The notes under the pieces are model-generated. The model was not told the origin of the DNA. It worked only from the letters and a program-made list of their open reading frames with translations, and made no database searches. This document shows, piece by piece, positions 25,564 to 34,338 of a DNA stretch of 50,497 bases. The stretch's first letter is position 1, and every line of letters begins with the position of its first letter. A program made the translations under genes and the position numbers. Source of the stretch: an uncultured Clostridia bacterium (lineage in GTDB: Bacteria; Bacillota; Clostridia; Christensenellales; UBA1242); contig CALWFX010000010.1 in NCBI GenBank assembly GCA_944377765.1, positions 1-50,497 on the forward strand, read 5' to 3'.

Positions 25564-27552
25564 ATGAAAAATAATAATGAAAATAAGGAATATAAATTTG
25601 AGTTAGTTAGTAAATATCAGCCAGCAGGCGATCAGCCTAAAGCGATTGAAAAACTTGTGGAAGGACTTGAAGATGGTTTGAAAGAACAGGTTTTGTTGGG
25701 AGTTACTGGTTCTGGTAAAACTTTTACTATGGCAAATATTATTCAAAAAGTAAACAAGCCAACCTTGGTTATTGCTCACAATAAAACTTTGGCTGCGCAA
25801 CTTTGCAACGAGTTTCGAGAGTTTTTTCCAAACAATCGTGTGGAATATTTTGTTTCATATTATGATTATTATCAACCTGAAGCATATATTGTTTCAAGTG
25901 ATACTTACATCGAAAAAGATATGAGTGTGAACGATGATATCGACAAACTTCGTTCGTCTGCAACTTTTTCTCTTCTTGAAAGGCGCGATGTTATTGTTGT
26001 GGCGTCTGTTTCTTGCATCTATGGGTTAGGTATACCTGATGAATACTTAAAATTACACATTTCTCTTCGCCCCGGAGAAGAATATGACAGGGATGAATTG
26101 ATTAATGAGCTTATCAATATTCAATATTCCAGAAACGACATTGATTTTAAAAGAACAACTTTTCGCGTGAAAGGGGACACTATAGATATTTTTCCAGCAA
26201 ACCAATCTGAGTCTGCAATTAAAGTGCGTTTTTTTGGAGATGAAATTGAAAAAATTTATGAATTTGACCCAGTTACTGGAAATTTATTAAGAGAACTTAA
26301 TTATATTGCCATTTATCCTGCAACTCACTATGCTGTTGGTGGGGAAAGAATGAAAAATGCTCTTGCTCAGATTGAAGAAGATAGACTTAAGGCAATTGAA
26401 GATTTTAAAGAGCATGGCAAACCGCTTGAAGCAGAAAGAATTGGGCAACGAGTGGCATATGACGTTGAAATGATGCGTGAAGTTGGTTATTGCAGTGGAA
26501 TTGAAAATTATTCGCGATATTTTGATGGAAGAAAACCTGGTGAAGCACCATATACGCTTATTGATTATTTTCCAAATGATTTTTTAACCATAATTGACGA
26601 AAGCCATATGACAATTCCACAAATCAGGGCTATGTATAATGGTGACCAAGCAAGAAAAAAATCTCTTGTTGAATATGGTTTCAGGTTGGAAGCAGCAAAA
26701 GACAATAGACCATTAAAATTTGATGAGTTTGAAAAGAAATTGCGTCAAACAATTTTTGTCTCTGCAACACCGGGGAAATATGAACTTGAAAAAGCGGGGC
26801 AAGTTGTGGAACAGGTTATTCGTCCAACCGGTCTTCTTGACCCAACAATTGAAATTAAACCAATTAAAAATCAAATTGAAGTTTTGATGCAGGAATGTGA
26901 AAAAACTATTGCTCGTGGAGCAAGAGTTTTGGTTACAACTTTAACTAAAAAAATGGCAGAAAGTTTAACCACATATTTAAGTGACCATTCTTTTAAAGTG
27001 AAATACCTTCATAGCGAAATTGACACTATGGAAAGGGTGGAAATCATTAATGGACTTAGGCAGGGAGAGTTTGATATTCTTGTTGGTATCAATCTTTTAA
27101 GAGAAGGGCTTGATATGCCAGAGGTTGAACTTTGTGCCATTTTGGATGCCGACAAAGAAGGCTTTTTGAGAAGTGAAGGGGCTTTAATTCAAACTATTGG
27201 AAGAGTTGCAAGAAATGCAAATGGCAGAGTTATTATGTTTGCTGATAATATAACCGACAGTATGAAAAGGGCAATTGATGAAACAAACAGAAGAAGAAAA
27301 ATTCAAATGGAATTTAATAAAGAACATGGAATTGTTCCTAAAACAATTATCAAGGAAATTAAAAACACTTTGGAGATTGGAAAGAAAGTGAGTGATGATG
27401 AAATTAAAAGGCGTGATATTCCAACTGAAATTGACCGCTTAACATCAATGATGAAAATTGCTTCCAGTCAACTTGATTTTGAAAGGGCAATTGAACTTAG
27501 GAATAAAATTGCGGTTTTGAAAAAAAGATTAAATAAAAAAGAAAATATATAA
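25564..27552 (+). CDS. uvrB: UvrABC system protein B
   Basis: A 662-residue protein of normal UvrB length. It is the damage-verifying helicase-like subunit of nucleotide excision repair, loaded onto DNA by UvrA and then recruiting UvrC. Visible marks are the Walker A motif G46-VTGSGK-T53, the beta-hairpin 'YYDYYQPEAYI' near residue 97 that inserts between strands, the 'DESHMT' Walker B motif, 'FVSATPG', the 'GINLLREGLDMPEV' helicase segment, 'QTIGRVARN', and a C-terminal UVR motif ('QLDFERAIELRNKIAVLK') for UvrC binding. The start at 25564 gives the standard N-terminus ('YKFELVSKYQPAGDQP'). uvrA follows but is separated by one small gene and a terminator, so the pair is not one operon here. 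Confidence 0.98.
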   Translation: MKNNNENKEYKFELVSKYQPAGDQPKAIEKLVEGLEDGLKEQVLLGVTGSGKTFTMANIIQKVNKPTLVIAHNKTLAAQLCNEFREFFPNNRVEYFVSYYDYYQPEAYIVSSDTYIEKDMSVNDDIDKLRSSATFSLLERRDVIVVASVSCIYGLGIPDEYLKLHISLRPGEEYDRDELINELINIQYSRNDIDFKRTTFRVKGDTIDIFPANQSESAIKVRFFGDEIEKIYEFDPVTGNLLRELNYIAIYPATHYAVGGERMKNALAQIEEDRLKAIEDFKEHGKPLEAERIGQRVAYDVEMMREVGYCSGIENYSRYFDGRKPGEAPYTLIDYFPNDFLTIIDESHMTIPQIRAMYNGDQARKKSLVEYGFRLEAAKDNRPLKFDEFEKKLRQTIFVSATPGKYELEKAGQVVEQVIRPTGLLDPTIEIKPIKNQIEVLMQECEKTIARGARVLVTTLTKKMAESLTTYLSDHSFKVKYLHSEIDTMERVEIINGLRQGEFDILVGINLLREGLDMPEVELCAILDADKEGFLRSEGALIQTIGRVARNANGRVIMFADNITDSMKRAIDETNRRRKIQMEFNKEHGIVPKTIIKEIKNTLEIGKKVSDDEIKRRDIPTEIDRLTSMMKIASSQLDFERAIELRNKIAVLKKRLNKKENI

Positions 27553-27567
27553 ATTAATAAAAAGATA

Positions 27568-27596
27568 TTGAAATTTTGCTGATTTTATGTTATTTT
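27568..27596 (+). promoter_or_regulatory. Candidate promoter of the small gene between uvrB and uvrA
   Basis: TTGAAA (27568-27573), 17 bases, then TATTTT (27591-27596) with an upstream TG (27588-27589). The -10 is poor, but the spacing is right. Confidence 0.35.
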
Positions 27597-27614
27597 ACTT
27601 ATAAGGAGCAAATT

Positions 27615-27974
27615 ATGAGTAATAATATTTTATTTAATGGAAAAAAACTTCAAAAATTGGAGATTGAATTTAAAGAAGATTTAGCTCCATACACATTTTG
27701 TTTATATGAAAATGGCGAAGATAATGCACTTGTTAAAAATTTAGCATGGGTAAATCATGCTTTTGGGGTTAGAATTGGAACAAGTGATTATCAAAATATG
27801 TCAAAATATCTTCAAAAACATGGTGGTTGGGGAATTTCAGGTGAATTTAATGGCAAAGAGCTTGAAATTAAAGTTGTTGTTGGTGGCAATTTAAGAAATC
27901 AAAAATTTAAAAATTTTAAAAGTGCTTTTAATAAACTTAAAGAACTTTCAAAAGAAAATACAATAACAATGTAG
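27615..27974 (+). CDS. Hypothetical cytosolic protein between uvrB and uvrA
   Basis: The protein has 119 residues from the ATG at 27615, which has AAGGAG eight bases upstream; an earlier in-frame TTG at 27576 has no such site and lies upstream of the likely promoter start. There is no signal peptide or membrane segment. The sequence is Lys/Asn-rich with a central 'HAFGVRIGTSDYQNMSKYLQKHGGWGISGEFNGKEL' segment and a basic C-terminal helix ('FKNFKSAFNKLKEL'). I do not recognise a family. It is flanked by its own candidate promoter and a strong terminator and so is probably expressed alone. A link to excision repair is suggested only by position and is not supported by sequence. Confidence 0.65.
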   Translation: MSNNILFNGKKLQKLEIEFKEDLAPYTFCLYENGEDNALVKNLAWVNHAFGVRIGTSDYQNMSKYLQKHGGWGISGEFNGKELEIKVVVGGNLRNQKFKNFKSAFNKLKELSKENTITM

Positions 27975-27988
27975 TTAAAGAAATTTAG

Positions 27989-28029
27989 GTAAACAAGTTA
28001 AAATTATAACTTGTTTACTTTTTATTTTT
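27989..28029 (+). terminator. Rho-independent terminator overlapping the uvrA promoter
   Basis: A perfect 12-base stem (27989-28000 with 28007-28018), a six-base loop and a T-rich tail to 28029. The 3' arm contains the -35 box of the uvrA promoter (28011-28016). Confidence 0.85.
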
Positions 28030-28039
28030 GTGGTATAAT
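28011..28039 (+). promoter_or_regulatory. uvrA promoter with extended -10, nearly leaderless
   Basis: TTGTTT (28011-28016), 17 bases, then TATAAT (28034-28039) preceded by TGG. The start point would be about 28046, leaving about three bases before the uvrA ATG at 28049. A two-codon ORF ATG-CTA-TGA at 28044 overlaps that ATG. Confidence 0.65.
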
Positions 28040-28048
28040 TATTATGCT

Positions 28049-30871
28049 ATGAAAAATTCAATTATAATTAAGGGTGCAAGGGAAAATAATCTTAAAAATA
28101 TCAACTTGACCTTGCCAAGAGATAAATTTATTGTTTTCACTGGTGTGAGTGGTTCAGGTAAGAGCTCACTTGCTTTTGGCACGATTTTTGCAGAAGGACA
28201 GAGAAAGTATATGGAAAGTTTATCTTCATATGCTCGTATGTTTTTGGGGCAAAGTCAAAAGCCAGATGTCGACTCCATTGAAGGACTTTCTCCTGCAATA
28301 TCCATTGACCAAAAAACAACAAATCATAATCCGCGTTCAACAGTTGGAACAGTAACTGAAATTTATGACTATTTACGTCTTCTTTACGCCAACATTGGAA
28401 CGCCATATTGTCCGCATTGCCATAGACAAATTAAACAGCAAACAATTGACCAAATTGTGGATAGCATAAAAGAATATGGAGAAGGAGCAAAAGTAACAAT
28501 TCTTGCACCTGTTGTTCGTGGTCAAAAAGGAACTCAAATTAAACTTTTGGAATCGTTAAAACGCAGTGGATTTGCAAGAGTGGAAGTTGACGGAACAACA
28601 TATATGCTTGATGACACAATTGACCTTGATAAAAATATTAAGCATAATGTCAATGTTATTGTGGATAGAATTACAATTAAAGATGGAAAAGATGCAAGGC
28701 TTGCTGGCAGTTTGGAAACAGCACTTAAACTTGCCGATGGGCTTGTGATTGCAAAGCAAGAAGATAAAGATGAACTTTTTTCAATCAATTATGCTTGTCC
28801 AACTTGTGGGTGGACTCTTGGGGAAATTACGCCAAGACTTTTCTCTTTCAATGCACCATATGGGGCTTGTCCAACTTGTTTAGGGCTTGGTTATAACGAA
28901 GATATTGATGAAAATGCTGTGCTTAAAAATTCAAATTTATCCATCAATCAAGGGGCTTTTAACATTACTGGGTGGAAAAGTGAAGAAGGAACAATGGCAA
29001 GAGCATATTTTGAAGCGTTGTCTAAAAAGTTTAAGATTGATTTAGATAAACCTGTTAAAGACCTGTCAAAAGAGAAGTTAAATATTCTTCTTTATGGTTC
29101 AGGCGAAGAAGAAATTGAAGTTGAAGTTATTAATGAACGAAATCGAAGATATGTTAAAACAACCTTTGAGGGTATTGTCAATAATTTAAGAAGAAGGTAT
29201 AAAGAAACAACAAGCGAATGGACCAAATTTGAAATTGGTCGTTTTATGCGTGAACAACCTTGTGTTACTTGTCATGGTAAAAGACTTAACGAAAGTGCTT
29301 TGGCTGTTAAGATTAATGGCAAAGATATTTTTGATGTTTGCAATGAAAGTGTTAAAAATTTAATTCCAATGATAAAAGATTTAAAACTTGACAAAACCAA
29401 GGCAAAAATTGCAGAGTCTATTGTTAAGGAAATTTTAAATCGTCTTCAGTTTCTGGAAGATGTTGGACTTAATTATCTCACTTTAAGTCGTTCAGCAGAC
29501 ACATTGTCAGGTGGCGAAGCACAAAGAATAAGGCTTGCCACACAAATTGGCAGTGGGCTTGTGGGTGTTTTGTATATTTTGGACGAACCTTCAATTGGGC
29601 TTCATCAAAGAGATAATGAAAAACTTTTAAAAACTTTAAAAAATTTAAAAGACTTAGGAAACACTGTCATTGTTGTTGAGCATGATGAAGACACAATAAG
29701 AGCAGCAGATTTTCTTGTTGATGTTGGTCCTTATGCTGGCGTGCATGGTGGCGAGATTGTGGCATCGGGAACAGTGGAACAGGTTATGAAAAATAAAAAT
29801 TCAATAACTGCAAAGTTTTTGCGTGGAGATGATAAAATTGAAACTCCAAGAACTCGACGAGTGCCAAAAGATTTTATTGAAGTTAAAGGAGCAAAAGAAA
29901 ATAATTTAAAAAATATCAATGTAAAAATTCCAACAGGGGTTTTTACTGCTGTGACTGGTGTTTCTGGAAGCGGAAAAAGTTCACTTATTAACAGAATTTT
30001 ATATCCATATTTATCCAACCTTTTAAATAATAGCAAGTTGCCACTTGGTAAATGTGACAAGATTGAAAATGTGGATGTGCTTGACAAGGTTATTTGTATT
30101 GACCAAGCACCAATTGGCAGAACTCCAAGAAGTAATCCTGCAACATACACAGGAGTCTTCACTGCCATAAGAGAACTTTTTGCTTCAACTGTGGATGCAA
30201 AAGTGCGTGGATATAATGCTGGGCGTTTTTCATTTAATGTTAAAGGTGGAAGGTGTGAAGCGTGCGAAGGGGCAGGTGTTAAAGAAATTGAGATGTATTT
30301 CTTGCCTGACATTACTGTGCCGTGTGAGATTTGTAAGGGTAAGCGCTATAATCGTGAAACTTTGGAAGTTAAATATAAAGGAAAAACAATTAGTGATGTT
30401 TTAGATATGACAGTGGAAGAAGCATTGAAATTCTTCGAAAATATTCCTTCCATTGTAAACAAATTACAATCGCTTTACGATGTTGGGTTGTCTTACATTA
30501 AACTTGGTCAACCTGCCACAGAACTTTCAGGTGGTGAAGCACAAAGAGTTAAACTTGCAACAGAATTATCTAAACGCGAAACTGGCAGAACAATGTATAT
30601 TTTGGATGAACCAACAACTGGACTTCATGTCTACGATATTAAAAAGTTGGTGGCAATTTTAAATAGGTTAATCGGCAATGGAAATTCTGTTGTTGTTATT
30701 GAGCATAATTTAGATGTTATTAAATGTGCTGACTATATAATTGACATGGGACCAGAAGGCGGAGATGAAGGGGGAACAGTTGTTATAACAGGAACTCCAG
30801 AAGAAGTTGCTAAATGTGAAAATAGTTATACAGGGCAATTTTTAAAGAAAATTTTAGATAATAATCAATAA
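28049..30871 (+). CDS. uvrA: UvrABC system protein A
   Basis: The protein has 940 residues, the usual UvrA size. It is a dimeric ABC-type ATPase that finds bulky DNA lesions and loads UvrB. Visible are the first Walker A (GVSGSGKSS, 32-40), a second GVSGSGKSS in the C-terminal half, two ABC signature motifs 'LSGGEAQR', Walker B 'YILDEPSIGLH' and 'YILDEPTTGLH', and zinc-module cysteine pairs ('CPHC', 'CPTCG', 'CVTCHG', 'CEACEGAG', 'CEICKGKRYNRETLEV'). I chose the ATG at 28049 (MKNSIIIKGARENNLKNINL), which matches the normal N-terminus; a TTG at 28028 lies inside the promoter. There is no ribosome binding site. A WalJ-like gene follows after 13 bases and is probably co-transcribed. Confidence 0.98.
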   Translation: MKNSIIIKGARENNLKNINLTLPRDKFIVFTGVSGSGKSSLAFGTIFAEGQRKYMESLSSYARMFLGQSQKPDVDSIEGLSPAISIDQKTTNHNPRSTVGTVTEIYDYLRLLYANIGTPYCPHCHRQIKQQTIDQIVDSIKEYGEGAKVTILAPVVRGQKGTQIKLLESLKRSGFARVEVDGTTYMLDDTIDLDKNIKHNVNVIVDRITIKDGKDARLAGSLETALKLADGLVIAKQEDKDELFSINYACPTCGWTLGEITPRLFSFNAPYGACPTCLGLGYNEDIDENAVLKNSNLSINQGAFNITGWKSEEGTMARAYFEALSKKFKIDLDKPVKDLSKEKLNILLYGSGEEEIEVEVINERNRRYVKTTFEGIVNNLRRRYKETTSEWTKFEIGRFMREQPCVTCHGKRLNESALAVKINGKDIFDVCNESVKNLIPMIKDLKLDKTKAKIAESIVKEILNRLQFLEDVGLNYLTLSRSADTLSGGEAQRIRLATQIGSGLVGVLYILDEPSIGLHQRDNEKLLKTLKNLKDLGNTVIVVEHDEDTIRAADFLVDVGPYAGVHGGEIVASGTVEQVMKNKNSITAKFLRGDDKIETPRTRRVPKDFIEVKGAKENNLKNINVKIPTGVFTAVTGVSGSGKSSLINRILYPYLSNLLNNSKLPLGKCDKIENVDVLDKVICIDQAPIGRTPRSNPATYTGVFTAIRELFASTVDAKVRGYNAGRFSFNVKGGRCEACEGAGVKEIEMYFLPDITVPCEICKGKRYNRETLEVKYKGKTISDVLDMTVEEALKFFENIPSIVNKLQSLYDVGLSYIKLGQPATELSGGEAQRVKLATELSKRETGRTMYILDEPTTGLHVYDIKKLVAILNRLIGNGNSVVVIEHNLDVIKCADYIIDMGPEGGDEGGTVVITGTPEEVAKCENSYTGQFLKKILDNNQ

Positions 30872-30884
30872 TTTAAGGAGTAAA

Positions 30885-31667
30885 ATGAGAGTTTTTAATT
30901 TATCATCAGGCAGTGATGGAAATGCAACATATATTGAAACTGAAAATGCACGCATTCTTGTGGATGATGGTATTTCATGCAGTGAAACTCTTAAACGACT
31001 TGCACTTATTGGTGTGAAGGGTGAAGATATTGATGCGATTGTTGTAACGCATGAGCATTCTGACCATATCAAGGGGCTTGATGTTTTTTCAAAAAGATTT
31101 AACACTCCAATTTATGCACATAATGACGTTTGGGAAGGGCTATATAAAAAACTTTCCAAAGTAAAGGAAGAAAATATGCGTATTTTTACTGGAGATTTTG
31201 ACATTAAAGATTTGATTATTTCTCCAGTTGAAATTCCACATGATGTTAAATGTTTTGGATATTCCATACAAAATGAAAATAGTAAAGTCAGTTTGCTAAC
31301 AGACTTAGGACACACGAACGACAAAATTTTAAATAGCGTTCAAGGAAGTCAACTTGTCTATCTTGAAGCCAATCATGATTTGTCAATGCTCAGGAATTGT
31401 GAAAAATATCCACTTTCTCTTAGAATGCGAATTGCAGGCAAAAATGGGCATTTGTCGAATGATGCTTCGGCAGATTTTGCTGAAAAATTAGTTAAAACTG
31501 GAACAAAACAAATTGTTTTATCACATTTAAGCAGAGAGAATAATACGCCTGAACTCGCTTTTACTTACATATCAAATAAACTTGAAGAAAAAGGAATAAT
31601 AGAAGAGAAAAATGTTAGAATTGATGTTGCAACCATTTTTCCAACACGAATTTTTAAATTGAAATAG
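30885..31667 (+). CDS. WalJ/YycJ-type metallo-beta-lactamase fold hydrolase
   Basis: The protein has 260 residues. The metallo-beta-lactamase metal motif H56-E-H58-S-D60-H61 is intact, preceded by 'ILVDDGIS' and followed by 'LLTDLGHTN', 'EANHD' and 'HLS.ENN', which are typical of the YycJ/WalJ branch (single-domain, cytosolic). In Bacillus and Streptococcus this gene is part of the WalRK (YycFG) locus and is thought to act as an exonuclease linking wall stress to DNA (family knowledge). Here it lies 13 bases after uvrA with AAGGAG before its ATG, so it is likely read with uvrA. That association with a repair gene rather than walRK is suggestive of a DNA role but not proof. A terminator follows directly. 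Confidence 0.85.
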   Translation: MRVFNLSSGSDGNATYIETENARILVDDGISCSETLKRLALIGVKGEDIDAIVVTHEHSDHIKGLDVFSKRFNTPIYAHNDVWEGLYKKLSKVKEENMRIFTGDFDIKDLIISPVEIPHDVKCFGYSIQNENSKVSLLTDLGHTNDKILNSVQGSQLVYLEANHDLSMLRNCEKYPLSLRMRIAGKNGHLSNDASADFAEKLVKTGTKQIVLSHLSRENNTPELAFTYISNKLEEKGIIEEKNVRIDVATIFPTRIFKLK

Positions 31668-31668
31668 T

Positions 31669-31698
31669 AAAAGGCTTTTATAGTAAAAGCCTTTTTTA
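31669..31698. terminator. Terminator between convergent genes
   Basis: A 12-base stem (31669-31680 with 31684-31695) with a three-base loop, ending in six T's on the plus strand and starting with A's, so it could also work from the minus side for the convergent radC copy 2. Confidence 0.85.
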
Positions 31699-31733
31699 TA
31701 AAATTTAAATATAATAATTCAATGTTTATAAGT

Positions 31734-32483
31734 TTAATTATCATCCATTTTTGTAATGCTGGAAATTAGGGTGCCATAAGTGTCAAATTTACGCGGAAAA
31801 CCTTTATTATATTCACTATAAATTCCATCAATGCCAACAATGTAACTATCAATTAAACTGCAATTAAAATCTTTGATTATTGATTCAATAAAAGCATTTG
31901 CATCAGCGTCATCTTGGGAAGGAAATGCTGAACCACCGGGATGATTATGTGCAATAACAAGGTAAAAAGGTTTGGCGGTTGCAAGAAATTCATATATTTG
32001 AATTGGGCTGATGCCAACTGATTCTTTACTTTTTCTATTAAATTTTCTTTTGTGAGTTAACATAAATTTATTGTTAAAAGCGAAAAAATAAAGAACTTCA
32101 GTTGTTTGAAAGCGTAAGGTCTGTTCAAGTAAATCAAGAAATTCACCTCGATTGTTTAAACTAATTTTTTTAGACATCTTTGAAGAAGAATAGTAAAAAA
32201 TAAGTTCACTGAATAGTTTTATCTTTTTTGCACTTCTGTCATTTATGCCTTTAACAGATTTTAAATCACTTTCGCAGGCATCAACAATATTACCAAAATT
32301 TTCAAATCTGTCGAGAAGCCTGTGCGCAAGTGGATTGACGTCTCCGCGTGGAAATATGTATGTTAAAAAGAACTCCACTGCTTGAACAGTGCTGACACAG
32401 TCAATGCCAGAATTATTAATTAAATCTGTTAGCCTTTCTCTGTGGCCTTCGTGGCTAACATCGGAATTTCTGTTATTTTCCAT
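31734..32483 (-). CDS. RadC-like JAMM-domain protein, copy 2
   Basis: The protein has 249 residues from the chosen ATG at 32483, which has GGAG six bases upstream and aligns with the start of copy 1 ('SHEGHRERL' versus 'SHEGHRKRL'). Starts at 32495 or 32498 would add four or five residues and would touch the stop of the preceding gene. The RadC N-terminal domain with its 'LKSVKGINDRSAKKI' helix-hairpin-helix segment and the JAMM motif (H-N-H-P, then S-Q-D-D at the canonical spacing) are both intact, so this copy looks catalytically competent. It is diverged from copy 1 throughout, so the duplication is not recent. It sits directly downstream of the aldolase gene and is probably translated from the same mRNA. 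Confidence 0.88.
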   Translation of the reverse strand: MENNRNSDVSHEGHRERLTDLINNSGIDCVSTVQAVEFFLTYIFPRGDVNPLAHRLLDRFENFGNIVDACESDLKSVKGINDRSAKKIKLFSELIFYYSSSKMSKKISLNNRGEFLDLLEQTLRFQTTEVLYFFAFNNKFMLTHKRKFNRKSKESVGISPIQIYEFLATAKPFYLVIAHNHPGGSAFPSQDDADANAFIESIIKDFNCSLIDSYIVGIDGIYSEYNKGFPRKFDTYGTLISSITKMDDN

Positions 32484-32494
32484 TCTTATCTCCA

Positions 32495-33418
32495 TCAAAT
32501 TTTATTTGCTGAATTAAACACATTTGCATTTTTGTCTGCCACAAAATTTGCAATTTCTTTTATTGCAACTTGGTTGAATTTTCTTAAATCAAAATTTTGT
32601 GGGTTTTCTGCAAGGTGTTTTCTAAGTGTTGCAAAATATGCAAGTCGAAGGTCTGTGTCTGTGTTTATTTTATAGATATTATGCTCTGTGCTTGCGGTTT
32701 GAAGTAATTTTTCATCAACTCCAACAGCACCTTCAATTTTTCCGCCATAATTATTGATAATTTCCACATATTTTTGTGGCACAGAAGATGCACCATGAAG
32801 AACAAGTGGAAAATTAGGAAGTTTTTCTTCAATTTCTTTAAGGATATCAAATCTTAAAGTGGATTTACCTTTAAACTTATATGCTCCATGACTTGTGCCA
32901 ATTGCAACAGCAAGACTGTCGCAGTTGGTTTTTTCAACAAATTCTTTTGCTTTAAGTGGGTTGGTAAAAATATTTTTATCTGACTTAACATTATCTTCAA
33001 TTCCTGCAAGCACGCCAAGTTCTGCTTCCACAAAAACATTTTTTTTGTGTGCATAGTCCACAACTTTTTTTGTAAGGGCAATGTTTTCTTCAAAAGGCAA
33101 ACTGCTTCCATCAATCATAACAGAATTAAAGCCAAGGTCAATAGCCTTTTTGCATATTTCAAAACTTTTGCCATGGTCGAGGTGTAAAAAGAAAGGAATT
33201 TCAGGAAATTCTTTTTTTGCACTATTAAAAATAGGAAGCACAAAATTTTCTCCCATATATTCCAAGGCTCCTTCGCTTACCGAAGCAAGAAAAGGTGATT
33301 TGCTTATTTTTGCACCTTGACAGATACCTTTCAACATTTCCATGTTGACAAAGTTGTATGCTCCAAGAGCATAATGATTTTTGATACTATCTTGCATATA
33401 AAATTTAAGGTCTTTCAT
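32495..33418 (-). CDS. fba: Class II fructose-bisphosphate aldolase
   Basis: The protein has 307 residues. It is a zinc-dependent aldolase that cleaves fructose 1,6-bisphosphate to dihydroxyacetone phosphate and glyceraldehyde 3-phosphate in glycolysis. Diagnostic segments are 'FFLHLDHGKSFE' (catalytic Asp and zinc His), 'GFNSVMIDGSSLPFEENI', 'VEAELG', 'AIGTSHGAYKFKG' (zinc His) and 'PLVLHGASSVP' (zinc His). The start at 33418 has GGAG six bases upstream and gives 'MKDLKFYMQD'; the in-frame upstream start at 33448 has no site and overlaps the promoter. The stop (TGA at 32497-32495) lies against an ATG for the RadC-like gene, a sign of a two-gene operon. A related tagatose-bisphosphate aldolase cannot be excluded by motif alone. 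Confidence 0.93.
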   Translation of the reverse strand: MKDLKFYMQDSIKNHYALGAYNFVNMEMLKGICQGAKISKSPFLASVSEGALEYMGENFVLPIFNSAKKEFPEIPFFLHLDHGKSFEICKKAIDLGFNSVMIDGSSLPFEENIALTKKVVDYAHKKNVFVEAELGVLAGIEDNVKSDKNIFTNPLKAKEFVEKTNCDSLAVAIGTSHGAYKFKGKSTLRFDILKEIEEKLPNFPLVLHGASSVPQKYVEIINNYGGKIEGAVGVDEKLLQTASTEHNIYKINTDTDLRLAYFATLRKHLAENPQNFDLRKFNQVAIKEIANFVADKNANVFNSANKI

Positions 33419-33449
33419 ATTTTCTCCATTATTCGATATTATTAGCATT

Positions 33450-33477
33450 ATTTTACCACATTTTTTCTTTTTTACAA
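33450..33477 (-). promoter_or_regulatory. Promoter of the fba-radC2 operon
   Basis: On the minus strand, TTGTAA (33477-33472), 16 bases, then TAAAAT (33455-33450) preceded by TGG. This gives a leader of about 25 bases containing the GGAG site. Confidence 0.6.
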
Positions 33478-33518
33478 AAATAAATAATTATAAAATAAGA
33501 AAAAGAAAGGAGAAAAAT

Positions 33519-34187
33519 ATGTTTAAAAAAATTTTAGTAGCGTTATCAATGGTGATTGTATGTTTGAGTGTGGCAGGTTGCGGAAAAACAATCGAAAATT
33601 TTGTTAATGATAATATGTCGGAAGTGACAAAAACCTATTACCAAGGCGAAAGTGATAATTTTTATGCAACTTTAAGTGTGGGCGAAAGAGAAAAAGATTA
33701 TATTTATAATGGTCAAAGTACTGAAAGTGTGGATTTTATGTTGTTGACTTTAACTTTGAAAGAAGATATAAGGGATAAGATAATACATGTGCAGGTTACT
33801 AGTGGAGAAAATACTGTTAATGTTGAGACAGAGTTTAATAATTTAAGTAACACCTATATGGTTGATCTTGCTGGATTAATTGAAATTGCAGATAGTTTAA
33901 CAATAAGTTACGAAGGAGAAAATTTAATTTTATTAGATGTCTCTAAAGATTTTGTTATTGATTATCAAAAAGCAATCAATATTGCGTGTGAAAATTTAAG
34001 CGACAAACTTGAAGCATGTAAAAGTTACAACAATTTTAATGCTGAATGTTATTTAAGAGTTTTAAACCAAAAGCAAAATAATTTTGAAGACCTTTATTGG
34101 TGTTTTACTTGTTTAAATTATGAAGGTGAAAGTTTTTCAATTATAATTTCCACACTTGATGGCGAGATAATGGCGCAAAGTGAATAA
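33519..34187 (+). CDS. Small predicted lipoprotein of unknown function
   Basis: The protein has 222 residues with an AAGGAG site before the ATG. Residues 1-21 form a lipoprotein signal (MFKKILVALSMVIVCLSVAGC) with lipobox V-A-G-C21. The mature part is beta-rich with a long middle region rich in charged and Asn residues, and a C-terminal segment ('DLYWCFTCLNYEGESFSIIISTLDGEIMAQ') that resembles the strand pattern of PepSY-type domains; that likeness is weak. It is divergent from fba with about 100 bases between start codons. A large hairpin terminator follows. It is smaller than and unlike the two giant lipoproteins. Confidence 0.8.
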   Translation: MFKKILVALSMVIVCLSVAGCGKTIENFVNDNMSEVTKTYYQGESDNFYATLSVGEREKDYIYNGQSTESVDFMLLTLTLKEDIRDKIIHVQVTSGENTVNVETEFNNLSNTYMVDLAGLIEIADSLTISYEGENLILLDVSKDFVIDYQKAINIACENLSDKLEACKSYNNFNAECYLRVLNQKQNNFEDLYWCFTCLNYEGESFSIIISTLDGEIMAQSE

Positions 34188-34245
34188 TTAATCTAATTTT
34201 AAAATTATAAAAATCAATATAAATATCAATATTTTTAATAAAAAT

Positions 34246-34300
34246 CTCATTTTTTCATAAAATTTTATTATTTTTGTGTTTTATGAAGAAATGAGTTTTT
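34246..34300 (+). terminator. Long hairpin terminator
   Basis: A 17-pair stem (34246-34262 with 34279-34295, one G-T wobble), a 16-base A/T loop, then TTTTT. It separates the lipoprotein gene from hflX. Confidence 0.8.
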
Positions 34301-34303
34301 ATT

Positions 34304-34331
34304 TTGAAAATTATTTAAAGTATGATATAAT
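34304..34331 (+). promoter_or_regulatory. hflX promoter with extended -10, placed for a leaderless mRNA
   Basis: TTGAAA (34304-34309), 16 bases, then TATAAT (34326-34331) preceded by TGA. The hflX ATG at 34339 starts eight bases after the box, where transcription should begin, and no ribosome binding site exists. Confidence 0.7.
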
Positions 34332-34338
34332 TTAAAAT

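Noticed and set aside
29731..30312. A 193-codon open frame on the minus strand inside uvrA
   Set aside because: It is the mirror of a strongly conserved uvrA coding region, has no ribosome binding site or promoter, and encodes no recognisable protein.
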